NCBI RefSeq assembly: GCF_018326285.1
Contig: NZ_AP023362.1
Location: 3,844,001 to 3,908,000 of the forward strand
Length of the DNA stretch: 64,000 nt
Source of the DNA: Mycolicibacterium sp. TY81
GTDB lineage: Bacteria > Actinomycetota > Actinomycetes > Mycobacteriales > Mycobacteriaceae
Reading direction: 5' to 3'
The notes under the pieces were generated by a model that was given only the letters and a program-made list of their open reading frames with translations, was not told where the DNA came from and ran no database searches. Numbering within the stretch: the stretch's first letter is position 1; every line of letters starts with the position of its first letter. This document shows positions 27,204 to 43,796 of this stretch, piece after piece. Both the position numbers and the translations under genes were made by a program.

Positions 27204-28118
27204 TCAGACCCCGGAGGCCACCCGGCCCGCGTCACCGAACGGATCGTCACGGTGCCGCACCGCCTGCCGGAATCCGTGCTCGACGGCGTCGGCGACGAAC
27301 GCGTGCCCCTCGGGTGTGTGCCGGGCGATGCCGTCGAACACCGTGCTGACCATGCGGCTGGTCGCGATCCCCTGCTGTAGCAGCGAGGTGTTGCACGCGA
27401 GCTTCGCCATGATCAGCTGGTTGACGGGCATGGCCGCGATGCGGGCGACGAGCCGCTCGGTGCGTTCATCCAAGTCCTCGGGCTCAGGGGCCTCGACCGC
27501 CAGACCCCAGTCGGCGGCCTGCGCCCCGGTGATGCAGTCCCCGGTGAACAGCAGGCGTTTCGCGCGCTGGTCGCCCAGGCGGTGCGCCCAGAGGCCGGCG
27601 GCGGGCACACCCCACACCCGCATGGGCGGGTAGCCGATCTTGGCGTCGGAGGCGGCGATCACCTGGTCGGCGTGCAGCGCGATGTCGGTGCCGCCGGCCA
27701 CGCAGTAGCCGTGGATTTTCACGACGGTCGGTTTGTCGCAGTGCATCAGGCTGGAGAAGCCACGGACGAACCGGCTCATCATCTGGTAATCGATCATCGG
27801 ATCCCAGGGCTGATTCGGCAGGTGGTTGACGGCCTGCGTCTTGCCGTCGAGCACCGTGCCCTGGTGCTCCGCGCCGCCGGCGGCTCCGGTGCCGTCGGCG
27901 TACGCGCTCAGATCGAAACCGGCACAGAACCCTTCACCGCGACCGGACACCAGGATCACGTGCACGCTCGGATCGAGGTCGGCCCGTTCGACGCAGGCCG
28001 CCAGCTCCAGCGGGGTGTCCGCGACGATCGAGTTGCCCTTCTCCGGACGGTTGAACGTGATCCGCGCGACGCGATCGGTGACCTCGTAGGTCATGGTCTT
28101 CAGGTTGTCGAAATCCAC
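27204..28118 (-). CDS. echA4: Enoyl-CoA hydratase/isomerase family protein EchA4-like
   Basis: A crotonase-superfamily acyl-CoA enzyme of 304 aa, longer than typical hydratases because of an insertion after the first oxyanion segment (GFCAGFDLSAYADGTGAAGGAEHQGTVLDGK). The second oxyanion element is KIHGYCVAGGTDIALHADQVIA. The active-site region IGYPPMRVWGVPAAGLW lacks the usual hydratase Glu, so I leave the reaction open. It is the first gene of echA4-paaX-echA5; a hairpin at 28143-28183 separates it from fadE8 upstream. Confidence 0.87.
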   Translation of the reverse strand: MDFDNLKTMTYEVTDRVARITFNRPEKGNSIVADTPLELAACVERADLDPSVHVILVSGRGEGFCAGFDLSAYADGTGAAGGAEHQGTVLDGKTQAVNHLPNQPWDPMIDYQMMSRFVRGFSSLMHCDKPTVVKIHGYCVAGGTDIALHADQVIAASDAKIGYPPMRVWGVPAAGLWAHRLGDQRAKRLLFTGDCITGAQAADWGLAVEAPEPEDLDERTERLVARIAAMPVNQLIMAKLACNTSLLQQGIATSRMVSTVFDGIARHTPEGHAFVADAVEHGFRQAVRHRDDPFGDAGRVASGV

Positions 28119-28142
28119 CAGCTCAGCCTTCCCGCGAGCAGT

Positions 28143-28183
28143 CGCAAAACTGTCCCAAACGGGGATATTGGGACAGTTTTGCG
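28143..28183. terminator. Hairpin between fadE8 and echA4
   Basis: Perfect 16-bp arms (28143-28158 and 28168-28183) with a 9-nt loop lie 43 bp after the fadE8 stop on the minus strand. The stem reads CGCAAAACTGTCCCAA. It has only a short T-poor tail, so it may attenuate rather than fully stop transcription into echA4. Confidence 0.65.
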
Positions 28184-28185
28184 TT

Positions 28186-28210
28186 CCCCCACAAGTGGGA
28201 GGTACCCCCA
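28186..28210. repeat. Short GGTACC-centred palindromic element
   Basis: CCCACAAGTGGGAGGTACCCCCA contains two small overlapping inverted repeats (CCCAC..GTGGG and GGAGGTACCCCC). It lies between the hairpin and the fadE8 stop. From memory, similar elements are scattered in mycobacterial intergenic DNA; I cannot count copies here beyond this one. Confidence 0.4.
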
Positions 28211-28226
28211 GCTCGGTAGTTGAAAA

Positions 28227-29849
28227 TCAGCCCTTGACGAGGGCGCGTTCGATGATGGGCGCGAGGTCGAGGCCCGTCGGCAGGGTGCCGAACGCGCCGC
28301 CCCACTGGCGGTCGAGGCGGCTGACGAGGAACGCCTCGGCCACCGCGGGGTGCCCGTGGCGCACCAGCAGCGCGCCCTGCAGCGCCAGCGAGATGTCCTC
28401 GGCCACTTTGCGTCCGCGGTATTCGAGGGTCGCCGGATCGGTGAGCTGCGCCTTGAGCGCGTTGACGTGGGCGTCCAGGCGCGGGTCCTGCGCCTGCGCC
28501 AACTCGTCGAACAGCACCTCGATGCACTCGGGCTTGGTCGCCATGGCGCGCAGCGTGTCGAGCGCGCTGACGTTGCCCGAGCCTTCCCAGATGCCCATCA
28601 GCGGGGCCTCGCGGTAGAGCCGCGGCATACCCGATTCCTCGGCGTAGCCGTTGCCGCCGAAGCACTCCATGGCCTCCGCGGCGTGCGGCGTCGCCCGCTT
28701 GCACACCCAGTACTTGGCCGCGGCCAGACCGATGCGGCGGAACAGGCTTTCGCGTTCGTCACCGCGGACGGCGCGGTCGGTGGCGCCGGCCATGCGCATC
28801 GCCAGCATGGTGGCGGCCTCGGCTTCGACGGCCATGTCGGCCAGCACGTTGCGCATCAGCGGCTGGTCGATCAGGTAGGCGCCGAACGCCTTGCGGTGCT
28901 GGGCGTGGTGCACGGCCTGGGTCAGGCCGGTGCGCATGCTGGTGGCGCTGCCGAGCGTGCAGTCCAGGCGGGTCAGGTTGACCATCTCGATGATGGTCGG
29001 CACGCCGCGGCCCTCCTCGCCGACGAGCCAGACGGTCGCGCCGTCGTACTCGATCTCGCTGGAGGCGTTGGCGTGGTTGCCGAGCTTGTCCTTGAGCCGC
29101 TGGATGAACATGCGGTTGCGGGTGCCGTCGGGCAGGACGCGGGGCAGGAAGAAGCACGACAGTCCGCCCGGTGCCTGCGCGAGGACGAGGAACATGTCGC
29201 CCATCGGCGCCGAGGTGAACCACTTGTGCCCGCGCAGCGAGTAGCTGCCGTCACCGTTGGGCGTGGCCTGCGTGGTGCCGGCGCGGACGTCGGAGCCGCC
29301 CTGCTTCTCGGTCATCGACATGCCGGCGGTAATACCGGCTTTGGTGGCAGGCACTTTCAGCTCGGGGTCGTAGACCCGGCTGGTCAGCAGCGGTTCGTAG
29401 ACCTTGGCCAGTTCGGGGTTGAACCGCAGTGCCGGGACGACGGCGTACGTCATCGAGATCGGGCAGACGTGGCCTGGCTCGGGGGTCCAGGCCGACATCT
29501 TCGCCGCACGGACAACGTGGGCGCCGGGACGGTCGTCGGCCCACGGTGCGCCGTGCAGGCCGTGTGTCACCGCGGCGTTCATGAGGTGGTGGTAGGCGGG
29601 GTCGTATTCGACCTCGTCGACGCGGTGCCCGTACCTGTCGTGCGTGTGCAGGATCGGGACGTTGCGGTCCGCGAGCTCCCCCCAGCGCTGCGCGACCCGG
29701 CTGCCGCCGAGCGCACCGACCTCGTGGACCTCGTCGACACCCCACTCCCCGCCTTCGCGGATGAGGGCCTCGGCGAGCGCCGGGAAGGTGGCGGGGTTGT
29801 AGTTCTCCAGCGGCGGGACCTGATTGGTCACGACATGGGTATCGGCCAT
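28227..29849 (-). CDS. fadE8: Acyl-CoA dehydrogenase, AidB-like (FadE8)
   Basis: A FAD-dependent acyl-CoA dehydrogenase-family protein of 540 aa, resembling the AidB branch. The N-terminal extension is NYNPATFPALAEALIREGGEW; the FAD/substrate segment is GMSMTEKQGGSDVRAGTTQA (about 180-199), then LRGHKWFTSAPMGDMFLVLAQ; the C-terminal helices include AAEAMECFGGNGYAEES and LYREAPLMGIWEGSGNVSALD with the catalytic-region Glu. It corresponds to Rv0672. AidB-type proteins are implicated in protection from alkylating agents, but a beta-oxidation role is equally possible. ATG preceded by GGGGAC. Confidence 0.93.
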   Translation of the reverse strand: MADTHVVTNQVPPLENYNPATFPALAEALIREGGEWGVDEVHEVGALGGSRVAQRWGELADRNVPILHTHDRYGHRVDEVEYDPAYHHLMNAAVTHGLHGAPWADDRPGAHVVRAAKMSAWTPEPGHVCPISMTYAVVPALRFNPELAKVYEPLLTSRVYDPELKVPATKAGITAGMSMTEKQGGSDVRAGTTQATPNGDGSYSLRGHKWFTSAPMGDMFLVLAQAPGGLSCFFLPRVLPDGTRNRMFIQRLKDKLGNHANASSEIEYDGATVWLVGEEGRGVPTIIEMVNLTRLDCTLGSATSMRTGLTQAVHHAQHRKAFGAYLIDQPLMRNVLADMAVEAEAATMLAMRMAGATDRAVRGDERESLFRRIGLAAAKYWVCKRATPHAAEAMECFGGNGYAEESGMPRLYREAPLMGIWEGSGNVSALDTLRAMATKPECIEVLFDELAQAQDPRLDAHVNALKAQLTDPATLEYRGRKVAEDISLALQGALLVRHGHPAVAEAFLVSRLDRQWGGAFGTLPTGLDLAPIIERALVKG

Positions 29850-30000
29850 GTCCCCACTATTACACTTTTACGACAGTCGCACAAGAACTGTATATATGAA
29901 TGGCAGACGCGGTCCGGCGATCAAGTGGAAAATCTCAATACACTCGCGGCGGAGCTGAACGATGAATGTCAGCAGACACGCAACTCCCAGGAGTCCCACC

Positions 30001-30795
30001 ATGCCTCTGGCCCGACAGGATTGCGCTGCGCTGGTCGTCGGCGGCCCGACCACCGTGCTCGATCTCGGCGGCCTGCGCATCGTCAGCGACCCGACCTTCG
30101 ACGCCCCCGGCCCGCAGGGGTACTTGACGAAAACCCGCGGCCCGGCCGTCACCGAGGAGCAGATCGGCGCCGTCGACGTCGTCCTCGTCAGCCACGACAA
30201 CCACGTTGACAACTTCGACGAGCGCGGCCGCGCCTTCGCCGAGAACGCACCGGTCCTGCTCACCACGATCGGCGCAGCCAGGCGACTGGGCACGCCGGCT
30301 GTCGGGTTGCGACCGTGGAGCACCTACACCCTCACCCGGCCCGACACCGGCGAGCTCAACGTCACCGCCGTCCCTGCCGTCCACGGTCCCGAAGACGGCG
30401 ACCGCGACCCCGACGGGTACGTCAACTGCGAAGTCATCGGGTTCGTGCTTTCCGGTAGCACACTGCCCACGGTCTACATCAGCGGCGACAACGCCTCTCT
30501 CCGTACTGTCGGCGAGATCGCCCGTCGCGTCGGCACCATCGACGCAGCCATCCTGCACGCCGGTGCCGCTCGAGTGCCCGGCAAATTCCGGCATCGGGCG
30601 GTCAGTCTCGACAGCATCCGAACGGCGGCCGCCGCCGCGGTCCTGGGCGCCCCGGTCAACATCCCGGTCCACTACGACGGTTGGGCACACTTCACCGAGG
30701 GCCGCGACGACATCGCCCGCGCCTTCGACGACGCCGGCATCACCTCGGCCCTGCGCGTCGCCGACCACGGCACCTGGCTGTCGTTGCGGCCATGA
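30001..30795 (+). CDS. MBL-fold metallo-hydrolase, COG2220-like
   Basis: A 264-aa metallo-beta-lactamase-fold hydrolase. After the strand VLDLGGLRIVSDPTFDAPGPQGYLTKTRGP comes the metal-ligand segment VVLVSHDNHVDNFDERGR, a variant of HxHxDH seen in a subset of UlaG/RomA-like proteins. VPAVHGPEDGDR supplies the next His, and YISGDNASL the Asp. I take the ATG at 30001 (AGGAG 8 nt upstream) over an ATG at 29962, whose extra 13 residues are unsupported. It is divergent from fadE8. The substrate is unknown. Confidence 0.85.
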   Translation: MPLARQDCAALVVGGPTTVLDLGGLRIVSDPTFDAPGPQGYLTKTRGPAVTEEQIGAVDVVLVSHDNHVDNFDERGRAFAENAPVLLTTIGAARRLGTPAVGLRPWSTYTLTRPDTGELNVTAVPAVHGPEDGDRDPDGYVNCEVIGFVLSGSTLPTVYISGDNASLRTVGEIARRVGTIDAAILHAGAARVPGKFRHRAVSLDSIRTAAAAAVLGAPVNIPVHYDGWAHFTEGRDDIARAFDDAGITSALRVADHGTWLSLRP

Positions 30796-30829
30796 GCGGT
30801 GCCGACCCGCGTCGGGGAGCTGCGATTCG

Positions 30830-32242
30830 CTAGTGGCGCGTCACGACCTCGGTCGCGCGGTCGCCGCGGTGCACGAAGTAACCCAGCGTCACGATGACGA
30901 ACCAGATGGCACCCACCAGGATCGCGGTCCGTCCGTCGTCGGTGAAGAACAGCAGCACGACGACGAGCGCCAGGAACCCGAGCGCCAGGAACGTCGTGTA
31001 CGGCGCGCCCGGCAGGCGGTAGTCCGACGCCGGCAACACGCCGGCGGCCACCCGCTGGCGATAGATGAAGTGCGACACCAGGATCGAGCCCCACACGAAG
31101 ATGATGCCGATGGTCGACACCGAGGTGATGTAGGCGAACGCCTTGTCCGGCGACAGGTAGTTCACCAGGACACCGACGCCCATGGTCAGGGCCGAGAAGC
31201 AGATGGCGAGCATCGGCACGTGCCGGCTGCTCAGCGCCTGCAGACCGGCGGGCGCGTCACCGCGCTGCGCGAGGCTGCGCACCATGCGGCCCGTCGAATA
31301 GATGCCCGAGTTGCACGACGACAGCGCCGCGGTGAGCAGGATGAAGTTCACGATGCCCGCGGCGGCCGGGATGTTGAGGTACTGGAAAACCGCGACGAAC
31401 GGGCTGTGGCCGGCGTGGTAGTTCCGCCAGCCCTGCACCGACAGGATCACGATCAACGCGCCGACGTAGAACAGGCCGATGCGGAAGGGCAGCGTGTTGA
31501 TGGCCTTGCGCAGCGTCACCTTCGGGTTCTCGGCCTCGCCCGCGGTGACACCCACGAGCTCGACACCGACGTAGGCGAACACCACGATCTGCAGGCTCAG
31601 CAACGCCGAGCTGAAGCCCGTCGGGAAGAAGCCGCCGTCGTTCCAGAGGTTGGTCACGCTCGGTCCGGTGGCCGGGCCGAAACCGGCGATCGGCAGCAGC
31701 ACACCGATGCCGATGATGATCATGCCGATGATCGCGGTCACCTTGATCATCGAGAACCAGAACTCGGCCTCACCGAAAATCTTCACCGAGATCAGGTTGG
31801 CCGCGAACAGCACCAGCAGCACGACCAGCGCCGTCACCCACTGCGGGATGTCGTGCCCCCACGGCCAGTACTGCACATACTTGCCGGCCACCGTGATCTC
31901 GGCCATGCACGTCGTGGCCCACACCGCCCAGTACGTCCAGCCGTTCGCGAAACCGGCGAACCGGCCCATGAACTCCTCGGCGTATTCCGAGATGCTGCCC
32001 GACACCGGGCGGTACACCAGCAGCTCACCGAGCGCCCGCATGATGACGAACACGGCCAGGCCGGCCGCCAGGTACGCCAGGATCAGCGCGGGACCGGCCT
32101 TCTCGATGGCGCCGCCGGCGCCGTAGAAGAGGCCGGTGCCGATGGCCCCGCCGATCGCGATCATCTGCACGGTTCTGGCGGACAGACCGCGCTCGTAACC
32201 GGCGTCGGGTGTCTCTGTTACCTCAGTGTTGGCGTCTTGCAC
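30830..32242 (-). CDS. Amino acid permease (APC superfamily, AAT family)
   Basis: A 470-aa secondary amino-acid transporter in the cytoplasmic membrane, about 12 TM helices. The family signature is MIAIGGAIGTGLFYGAGGAIEKAGPALILAYLAAG in TM1-TM2, then ELLVYRPVSGSISEYAEEFMGRFAGFANGWTYW. It resembles GABA, Asn or aromatic permeases (GabP/AnsP/CycA type), but specificity cannot be assigned. The GTG start at 32242 is 30 bp after the nfo stop, suggesting cotranscription. Confidence 0.9.
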   Translation of the reverse strand: MQDANTEVTETPDAGYERGLSARTVQMIAIGGAIGTGLFYGAGGAIEKAGPALILAYLAAGLAVFVIMRALGELLVYRPVSGSISEYAEEFMGRFAGFANGWTYWAVWATTCMAEITVAGKYVQYWPWGHDIPQWVTALVVLLVLFAANLISVKIFGEAEFWFSMIKVTAIIGMIIIGIGVLLPIAGFGPATGPSVTNLWNDGGFFPTGFSSALLSLQIVVFAYVGVELVGVTAGEAENPKVTLRKAINTLPFRIGLFYVGALIVILSVQGWRNYHAGHSPFVAVFQYLNIPAAAGIVNFILLTAALSSCNSGIYSTGRMVRSLAQRGDAPAGLQALSSRHVPMLAICFSALTMGVGVLVNYLSPDKAFAYITSVSTIGIIFVWGSILVSHFIYRQRVAAGVLPASDYRLPGAPYTTFLALGFLALVVVLLFFTDDGRTAILVGAIWFVIVTLGYFVHRGDRATEVVTRH

Positions 32243-32273
32243 CCGACGGGTTTATCACAATTGTCGGTGCCGA

Positions 32274-33023
32274 CTAAACGTTCTCGCGCAGGAACGCGAT
32301 GTCGTCCTTCCGGCCGTCCTCGGACGTCTCGCAGATGACGGGAGCGTCGGCGGCGCGCACCACCGCTGCCAGCAACTGCGGGTCGATCTGGCCCGAACCG
32401 AAATTCGCGTGCCGGTCGGCGCCGGAACCGGCGGCGTCCCGGGAGTCGTTGCAGTGCACCAGATCGATCCGGCCGGTGATGGACTTGATGCGCTCGACCG
32501 CGTCGACCAGCGCCTCCCCCGCCGCCCAGGCATGGCAGGTGTCCAGGCAGAAACCGATGCCCTTGTCGCCGATGCGGTCCCACAGCCGGGCGATGGTGTC
32601 GAAGTGCCGCGCCATGGCGTGATCGCCGCCGGCGGTGTTCTCCAGGTACACGGGCATGTCGGTCTTGAGGGCGTCGAGCGCCTTCACCCACCGCTCGAAG
32701 CCGGCCTCCATGTCGTTGTCGTCGGCATGACCGCCGTGCACGATCACGGCCGTCGCGCCGATCTCGGACGCGGCATCGCACGTGTCCTGCAGGATCTTGC
32801 GCGACGGGATGCGCACCTTGTTGTTGGCCGACGCGACGTTGATCAGGTACGGCGCGTGGACGTACAGCGGCACCGTCGACGCCCGCAGGATCTCGGCGTC
32901 CTCGCGGGGCGCGGGCTTCTTCCAGCTCTGCGGGTTGCCCAGGAAGAACTGCACCACATCGGCGCCGTCGGCAGCGGCCGCGGCCAGAGGATCGGTGTTG
33001 TCGACGTGCGAACCAATCAGCAT
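32274..33023 (-). CDS. nfo: Deoxyribonuclease IV (endonuclease IV, AP endonuclease)
   Basis: A zinc-dependent TIM-barrel AP endonuclease of base-excision repair, called 'end' in M. tuberculosis (Rv0670). It is 249 aa, the short mycobacterial form. Metal-ligand segments: [81 protein letters not shown] and VICETSEDG. It lies downstream of rpoC, separated by the rpoC terminator. Confidence 0.95.
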   Translation of the reverse strand: MLIGSHVDNTDPLAAAAADGADVVQFFLGNPQSWKKPAPREDAEILRASTVPLYVHAPYLINVASANNKVRIPSRKILQDTCDAASEIGATAVIVHGGHADDNDMEAGFERWVKALDALKTDMPVYLENTAGGDHAMARHFDTIARLWDRIGDKGIGFCLDTCHAWAAGEALVDAVERIKSITGRIDLVHCNDSRDAAGSGADRHANFGSGQIDPQLLAAVVRAADAPVICETSEDGRKDDIAFLRENV

Positions 33024-33150
33024 GTGGCCCAGCCTAGTTGCGCGGCGCGCATGAACCCATGCCGCGGGCCACGTCGACGCGTTGACCGGCGAGGGGCCTC
33101 GGGTCGGCGTTCAGAATCGCTCGGTCGGAGGTCAGGACACCCGGAAATGA

Positions 33151-33181
33151 AAAAGGCCCCCGCGCAGAGCGGGGGCCTTTT
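33151..33181 (-). terminator. Intrinsic terminator of rpoBC
   Basis: A 13-bp stem (33151-33163 with 33169-33181) closes a 5-nt loop. On the minus strand it is followed by a T-rich run (CCTTTTTCATTTCC). It begins 11 bp beyond the rpoC stop. Confidence 0.92.
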
Positions 33182-33191
33182 CCTCGACTGA

Positions 33192-37193
<4,002 letters not shown>

Positions 37194-37209
37194 CTACTGG
37201 CGGATGGAC

Positions 37210-40713
<3,504 letters not shown>

Positions 40714-41227
40714 CTGATGCGACCATTCCGGTGCCGGTCGAAACCGGTCCGAATTGCCGCTATATCTGTGTCGGTCCGGCTGGCGTTCTCACAGTCCGGG
40801 CCTTACAAGACACAGGGCACGCGTCTAGATCACTGAGCAAGACTCAGGCTAGAAGGTGTCAGGTGCGGGTGAGGTGGGCAGGATGCAGCCAGCGCAACGT
40901 CCAACATTAGCGTAGGACGGCGCATTCCTCAACCACGGCATGGTGAATCAAGGGTTTGATCGGCTGACGCTGGCTGGCGTCCGGAACCCTCGAATACATG
41001 CTGCCCAACAGATTGGCCCGTTTGCGGGCGTCAGTCAAGACTTGCCACGGTGTTTGGTGTGGAGTTTTGCCGGCAAATCGCGAACCGGGGCGCTCTCATC
41101 GTGACGCAGCGGGCCCGGCGGCGCCACCCGCACGCCGTCGCCGGCGGACGCGCCGTGACCAAGATCACCGACCACCCTGCCCCGCACACCGCCGCCAGGC
41201 GTGCTCACAGCGCTCGCCCGCCGACAC
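40714..41227 (-). promoter_or_regulatory. rpoB upstream region with promoter and leader hairpin
   Basis: No coding sequence is convincing here. On the minus strand TTGAGG (40927-40932) and TAATGT (40904-40909) are 17 bp apart, a good SigA-type promoter that would give an rpoB leader of about 190 nt. In that leader CTGAG-TCTTG-CTCAG with flanking TCTAG/CTAGA pairs forms a hairpin at 40824-40853. Upstream of about 41000 I see nothing distinctive until the mkl terminator. Confidence 0.6.
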
Positions 41228-41264
41228 AAATCGCGCCCGGGCTGGTTCAGCCCGGGCGCGATTT
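41228..41264 (-). terminator. Terminator of mkl
   Basis: A 16-bp stem (41228-41243 with 41249-41264) around GGTTC follows the mkl stop by 15 bp on the minus strand. The stem contains TCGCGCCCGGGC and the tail starts with TTTGTG. Confidence 0.85.
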
Positions 41265-41279
41265 TCGGCGTTCTGCGGA

Positions 41280-42302
41280 TCAGGCCCGCGGAATCTGAGC
41301 GGTCACCGGGTCGTCGTTGGCGCCACTCTTGTTGAGGTCCTCGAGGATGGCGGCCTGCGCGGCGGGCGGCAGGGTGTGCAGGATCGAGCGCACCCGGGCC
41401 TGACGACGGGCGACGGCCTGGCGGACCGGCATACCCGGGGTGACGGCGATCTGCGGCGGCACGCCCTCGATCTCCTCGACACCACCGTCGGAGTGACCGG
41501 CATCGATCGCGGCCTGCTCGGCAGCGGCGGTGGCGGCGTCCTTCTCCTCGGACATACCGATCGGGCCGATACGACGACCGTTGAGGAACTGCTTGACCGC
41601 GGGCTCCTCACTGGTCAGCAGCACCTCGCGGGGGCCGAACATGACCAGGTGCTTGCGGTAGAGCATGCCGATGTTGTCCGGCACCGTACGCACGATGTTG
41701 ATGTTGTGGGTAACGATCAGGACCGTGGCGTCGATCTGGGCGTTGATGTCGATCAGCAGCTGCGACAGGTAGGCGGTACGGACCGGGTCCAGACCGGAGT
41801 CCGGCTCGTCGACCAGGATGATCTTGGGGTCGAGCACCAGGGCGCGGGCCAGGCCGGCACGCTTGCGCATACCACCGGAGATTTCGCCCGGGAACTTGTG
41901 ACCGTCGTTGGGCATACCCACGACGTCCAGCTTCTCCATGACGATCTTGCGGATCTCGGACTCGGACTTCTTGGTGTGCTCGCGCAGCGGGAAGGCCGTG
42001 TTGTCGTAGATGTTCATCGAGCCGAACAGCGCGCCGTCCTGGAACAGCACACCGAACAGGGTGCGGATCTCGTAGAGCTCCTTGGCCGAGCACTCGATGA
42101 TGTTGGTGCCGTCGATGACGATCGAGCCGCGCTCGGGGCGCAGCAGGCCGATCAGGGACTTCAGGAACACCGACTTACCGGTACCGGACGGGCCCAGCAT
42201 GACGCTGACCTCACCGGCGGGAATGGTCAAGGTGACGTCTTCCCAAATCTTCGACGACCCAAAGGACTTGCTCAGTCCCGTTACGTCGATTTGAACGCCC
42301 AC
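41280..42302 (-). CDS. mkl: Mce-associated ABC transporter ATP-binding protein Mkl/MceG
   Basis: The ATPase (MceG/Mkl) that energises Mce lipid importers. A 340-aa ABC ATPase with Walker A GPSGTGKS near residue 39, Q-loop LFQDGALFG, signature EISGGMRKRAGLARALVLDP, Walker B IILVDEPDSGLDP and H-loop VTHNIN. The C-terminal extension (about 250-340) has the family motif GMSEEKDAATAAAEQ and ARRQARVRSILHTLPPAAQAAILEDL. GTG at 42302 has GAAGGGA upstream and begins at GVQIDVTGLSKSFG; an 11-residue longer form is unsupported. No mce operon is in the window; the gene typically serves loci elsewhere. Confidence 0.95.
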   Translation of the reverse strand: MGVQIDVTGLSKSFGSSKIWEDVTLTIPAGEVSVMLGPSGTGKSVFLKSLIGLLRPERGSIVIDGTNIIECSAKELYEIRTLFGVLFQDGALFGSMNIYDNTAFPLREHTKKSESEIRKIVMEKLDVVGMPNDGHKFPGEISGGMRKRAGLARALVLDPKIILVDEPDSGLDPVRTAYLSQLLIDINAQIDATVLIVTHNINIVRTVPDNIGMLYRKHLVMFGPREVLLTSEEPAVKQFLNGRRIGPIGMSEEKDAATAAAEQAAIDAGHSDGGVEEIEGVPPQIAVTPGMPVRQAVARRQARVRSILHTLPPAAQAAILEDLNKSGANDDPVTAQIPRA

Positions 42303-42510
42303 GTGAGATCCCTTCCGCCAGCGCTCGCGCGCCATTTGCTGCCCTGCCTGTGGCTTGAGTCACTGTAGCGCATCGATCGCGGCCTGTTGCACCTTGTTCC
42401 AACTATCGGACGGCCCGCCACAAAGTCACCCTGATGGGCGCGGAGCCAACTACTGCATCGTCCCCCGGATGGTCCGAAATGCCCCGATTTATATCCCCTG
42501 AAAAGCGAAA

Positions 42511-42541
42511 TCCCCCGGAGTCCGCGAGGGACTCCGGGGGA
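42511..42541 (-). terminator. Terminator of the rplJ-rplL operon
   Basis: A 13-bp stem (42511-42523 with 42529-42541) of CCCCCGGAGTCC type lies 20 bp after the rplL stop. On the minus strand it is followed by ATTTCGCTTTT. Confidence 0.9.
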
Positions 42542-42561
42542 AAACGTCAGTTCTGGCGAAC

Positions 42562-42951
42562 TTACTTGACGGACACCGAAGCGCCGGCGGCCTCGAGCTT
42601 GGCCTTGGCGTCCTCGGCGGCCTCCTTCGAGACCTTCTCCAGCAGCGGCTTGGGGGCGCCGTCGACCAGGTCCTTGGCTTCCTTCAGGCCCAGGCCGGAA
42701 ACGATCTCGCGGACGACCTTGATGACGCCGATCTTCTTGTCGCCGGCACCCTCGAGGATGACGTCGAACTCGGACTGCTCTTCGCCGGCCTCAGCGGCAG
42801 CGCCACCGGCGGCGGGGGCGGCGGCAACGGCGACCGGAGCGGCGGCGGTGACGTCGAAGGTCTCCTCGAACTGCTTCACGAACTCCGAGAGCTCCAGCAG
42901 GGTCATTTCCTTGAACGCGTCGAGCAGTTCTTCGGTGGACAGCTTGGCCAT
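42562..42951 (-). CDS. rplL: 50S ribosomal protein L7/L12
   Basis: The stalk protein of the large subunit, recruiting translation GTPases. It is 129 aa: an N-terminal dimerisation domain ([25 protein letters not shown]), an Ala/Gly-rich hinge ([22 protein letters not shown]) and a C-terminal factor-binding domain ([68 protein letters not shown]). It is 70 bp downstream of rplJ and ends at a terminator. Confidence 0.98.
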   Translation of the reverse strand: MAKLSTEELLDAFKEMTLLELSEFVKQFEETFDVTAAAPVAVAAAPAAGGAAAEAGEEQSEFDVILEGAGDKKIGVIKVVREIVSGLGLKEAKDLVDGAPKPLLEKVSKEAAEDAKAKLEAAGASVSVK

Positions 42952-43021
42952 GTGAATGGTCCTTCCTTGTTTCTGTGTTTTGTTGGTCTAGTGCGCGGTT
43001 GGACAGCCGGCACTGAGGCTT

Positions 43022-43537
43022 CTAGGAAGCCTTCTTGTCCTGCAGAGCGGCCGCCAGGCGGGCGATCTGAGACGCGGGCGCGGCGAACAGCGCGGCGGTC
43101 TGAGACTGCTTTGCCTTCATGGCGCCGGCCAGCTTGGACAGCAGCACTTCGCGCGACTCGAGGTCGGCGATCTTCTCGACCTGGGCCACGGACAGCGCAG
43201 CGCCGTCCATGTAGCCGCCCTTGATGACGAGCTGCTTGTGATCCTTCGCGAACTTCTTGATTGCCTTCGCGGCATCGACCGGCTCGCCGGTGATGAACGC
43301 GATGGCGGTCGGACCTGCGAACAGGTCGTCGAGGCCCTCGACTCCGGCCTCCGAAGCGGCGCGCTTGACCAGGGTGTTCTTGGCGACCGTGTAGGTCGTC
43401 GCGGCACCGAGGGAACGACGCAGCTCGGCGAGATCGGCAACCGTCAGACCGCGGTACTCGGTCACGACAGTGGCCGTCGAGGCCTTGAACTGTTCGGCAA
43501 TGTCAGCGACCGCAGTGGCTTTGTCAGCCTTGGCCAT
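43022..43537 (-). CDS. rplJ: 50S ribosomal protein L10
   Basis: Base of the ribosomal stalk; it anchors L12 dimers. 171 aa: N-terminal rRNA-binding domain ([56 protein letters not shown]) and a C-terminal L12-binding helix ([16 protein letters not shown]). The ATG at 43537 is preceded by CAAGGAGGCATGT, a strong Shine-Dalgarno. It is autoregulated through the L10 leader immediately upstream. Confidence 0.98.
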   Translation of the reverse strand: MAKADKATAVADIAEQFKASTATVVTEYRGLTVADLAELRRSLGAATTYTVAKNTLVKRAASEAGVEGLDDLFAGPTAIAFITGEPVDAAKAIKKFAKDHKQLVIKGGYMDGAALSVAQVEKIADLESREVLLSKLAGAMKAKQSQTAALFAAPASQIARLAAALQDKKAS

Positions 43538-43599
43538 ACATGCCTCCTTGTGGTGTATTCATCGGCCCACTGGAGACTGCCGGGGATTCGGCCCGGAAA

Positions 43600-43742
43600 C
43601 GCAGAGCGCCCCGACACAGAAAGGTCGGGGCGCGCAGAATCAAAACTCTGAAAACCTCGTCCTCCTGCGTGGGCCGCCAGGCGTTGCCTGGACCTTCAAC
43701 CAATTACTTGGTGACCGACGGTCTTCGGTGGAACTGCACAAG
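43600..43742 (-). ncRNA. Ribosomal protein L10 leader
   Basis: A 5' regulatory RNA that binds L10-L12 and controls rplJL. On the minus strand, CCACCGAAGACCGTCGGT near 43720-43737 resembles the characteristic L10-leader element, followed by AGGTCCAGGCAACGCCTGG (stem) and a GC-rich stem at 43606-43633 (GCGCCCCGAC with GTCGGGGCGC) that can act as an attenuator. Boundaries are approximate. Confidence 0.75.
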
Positions 43743-43796
43743 AGTAGCCGATCGCCTGCCGATCAGCCAAAACGGCGGTGCCGCGGGCTCAACGGT

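Noticed and set aside
29962..30000. Upstream ATG for the MBL-fold gene
   Set aside because: The ATG at 30001 has a well-placed AGGAG, and the extra 13 residues do not resemble the family.
40998..42368. 456-codon plus-strand frame opposite mkl
   Set aside because: Antisense to a clearly conserved ABC ATPase; no motifs, and the upstream part crosses the mkl terminator.
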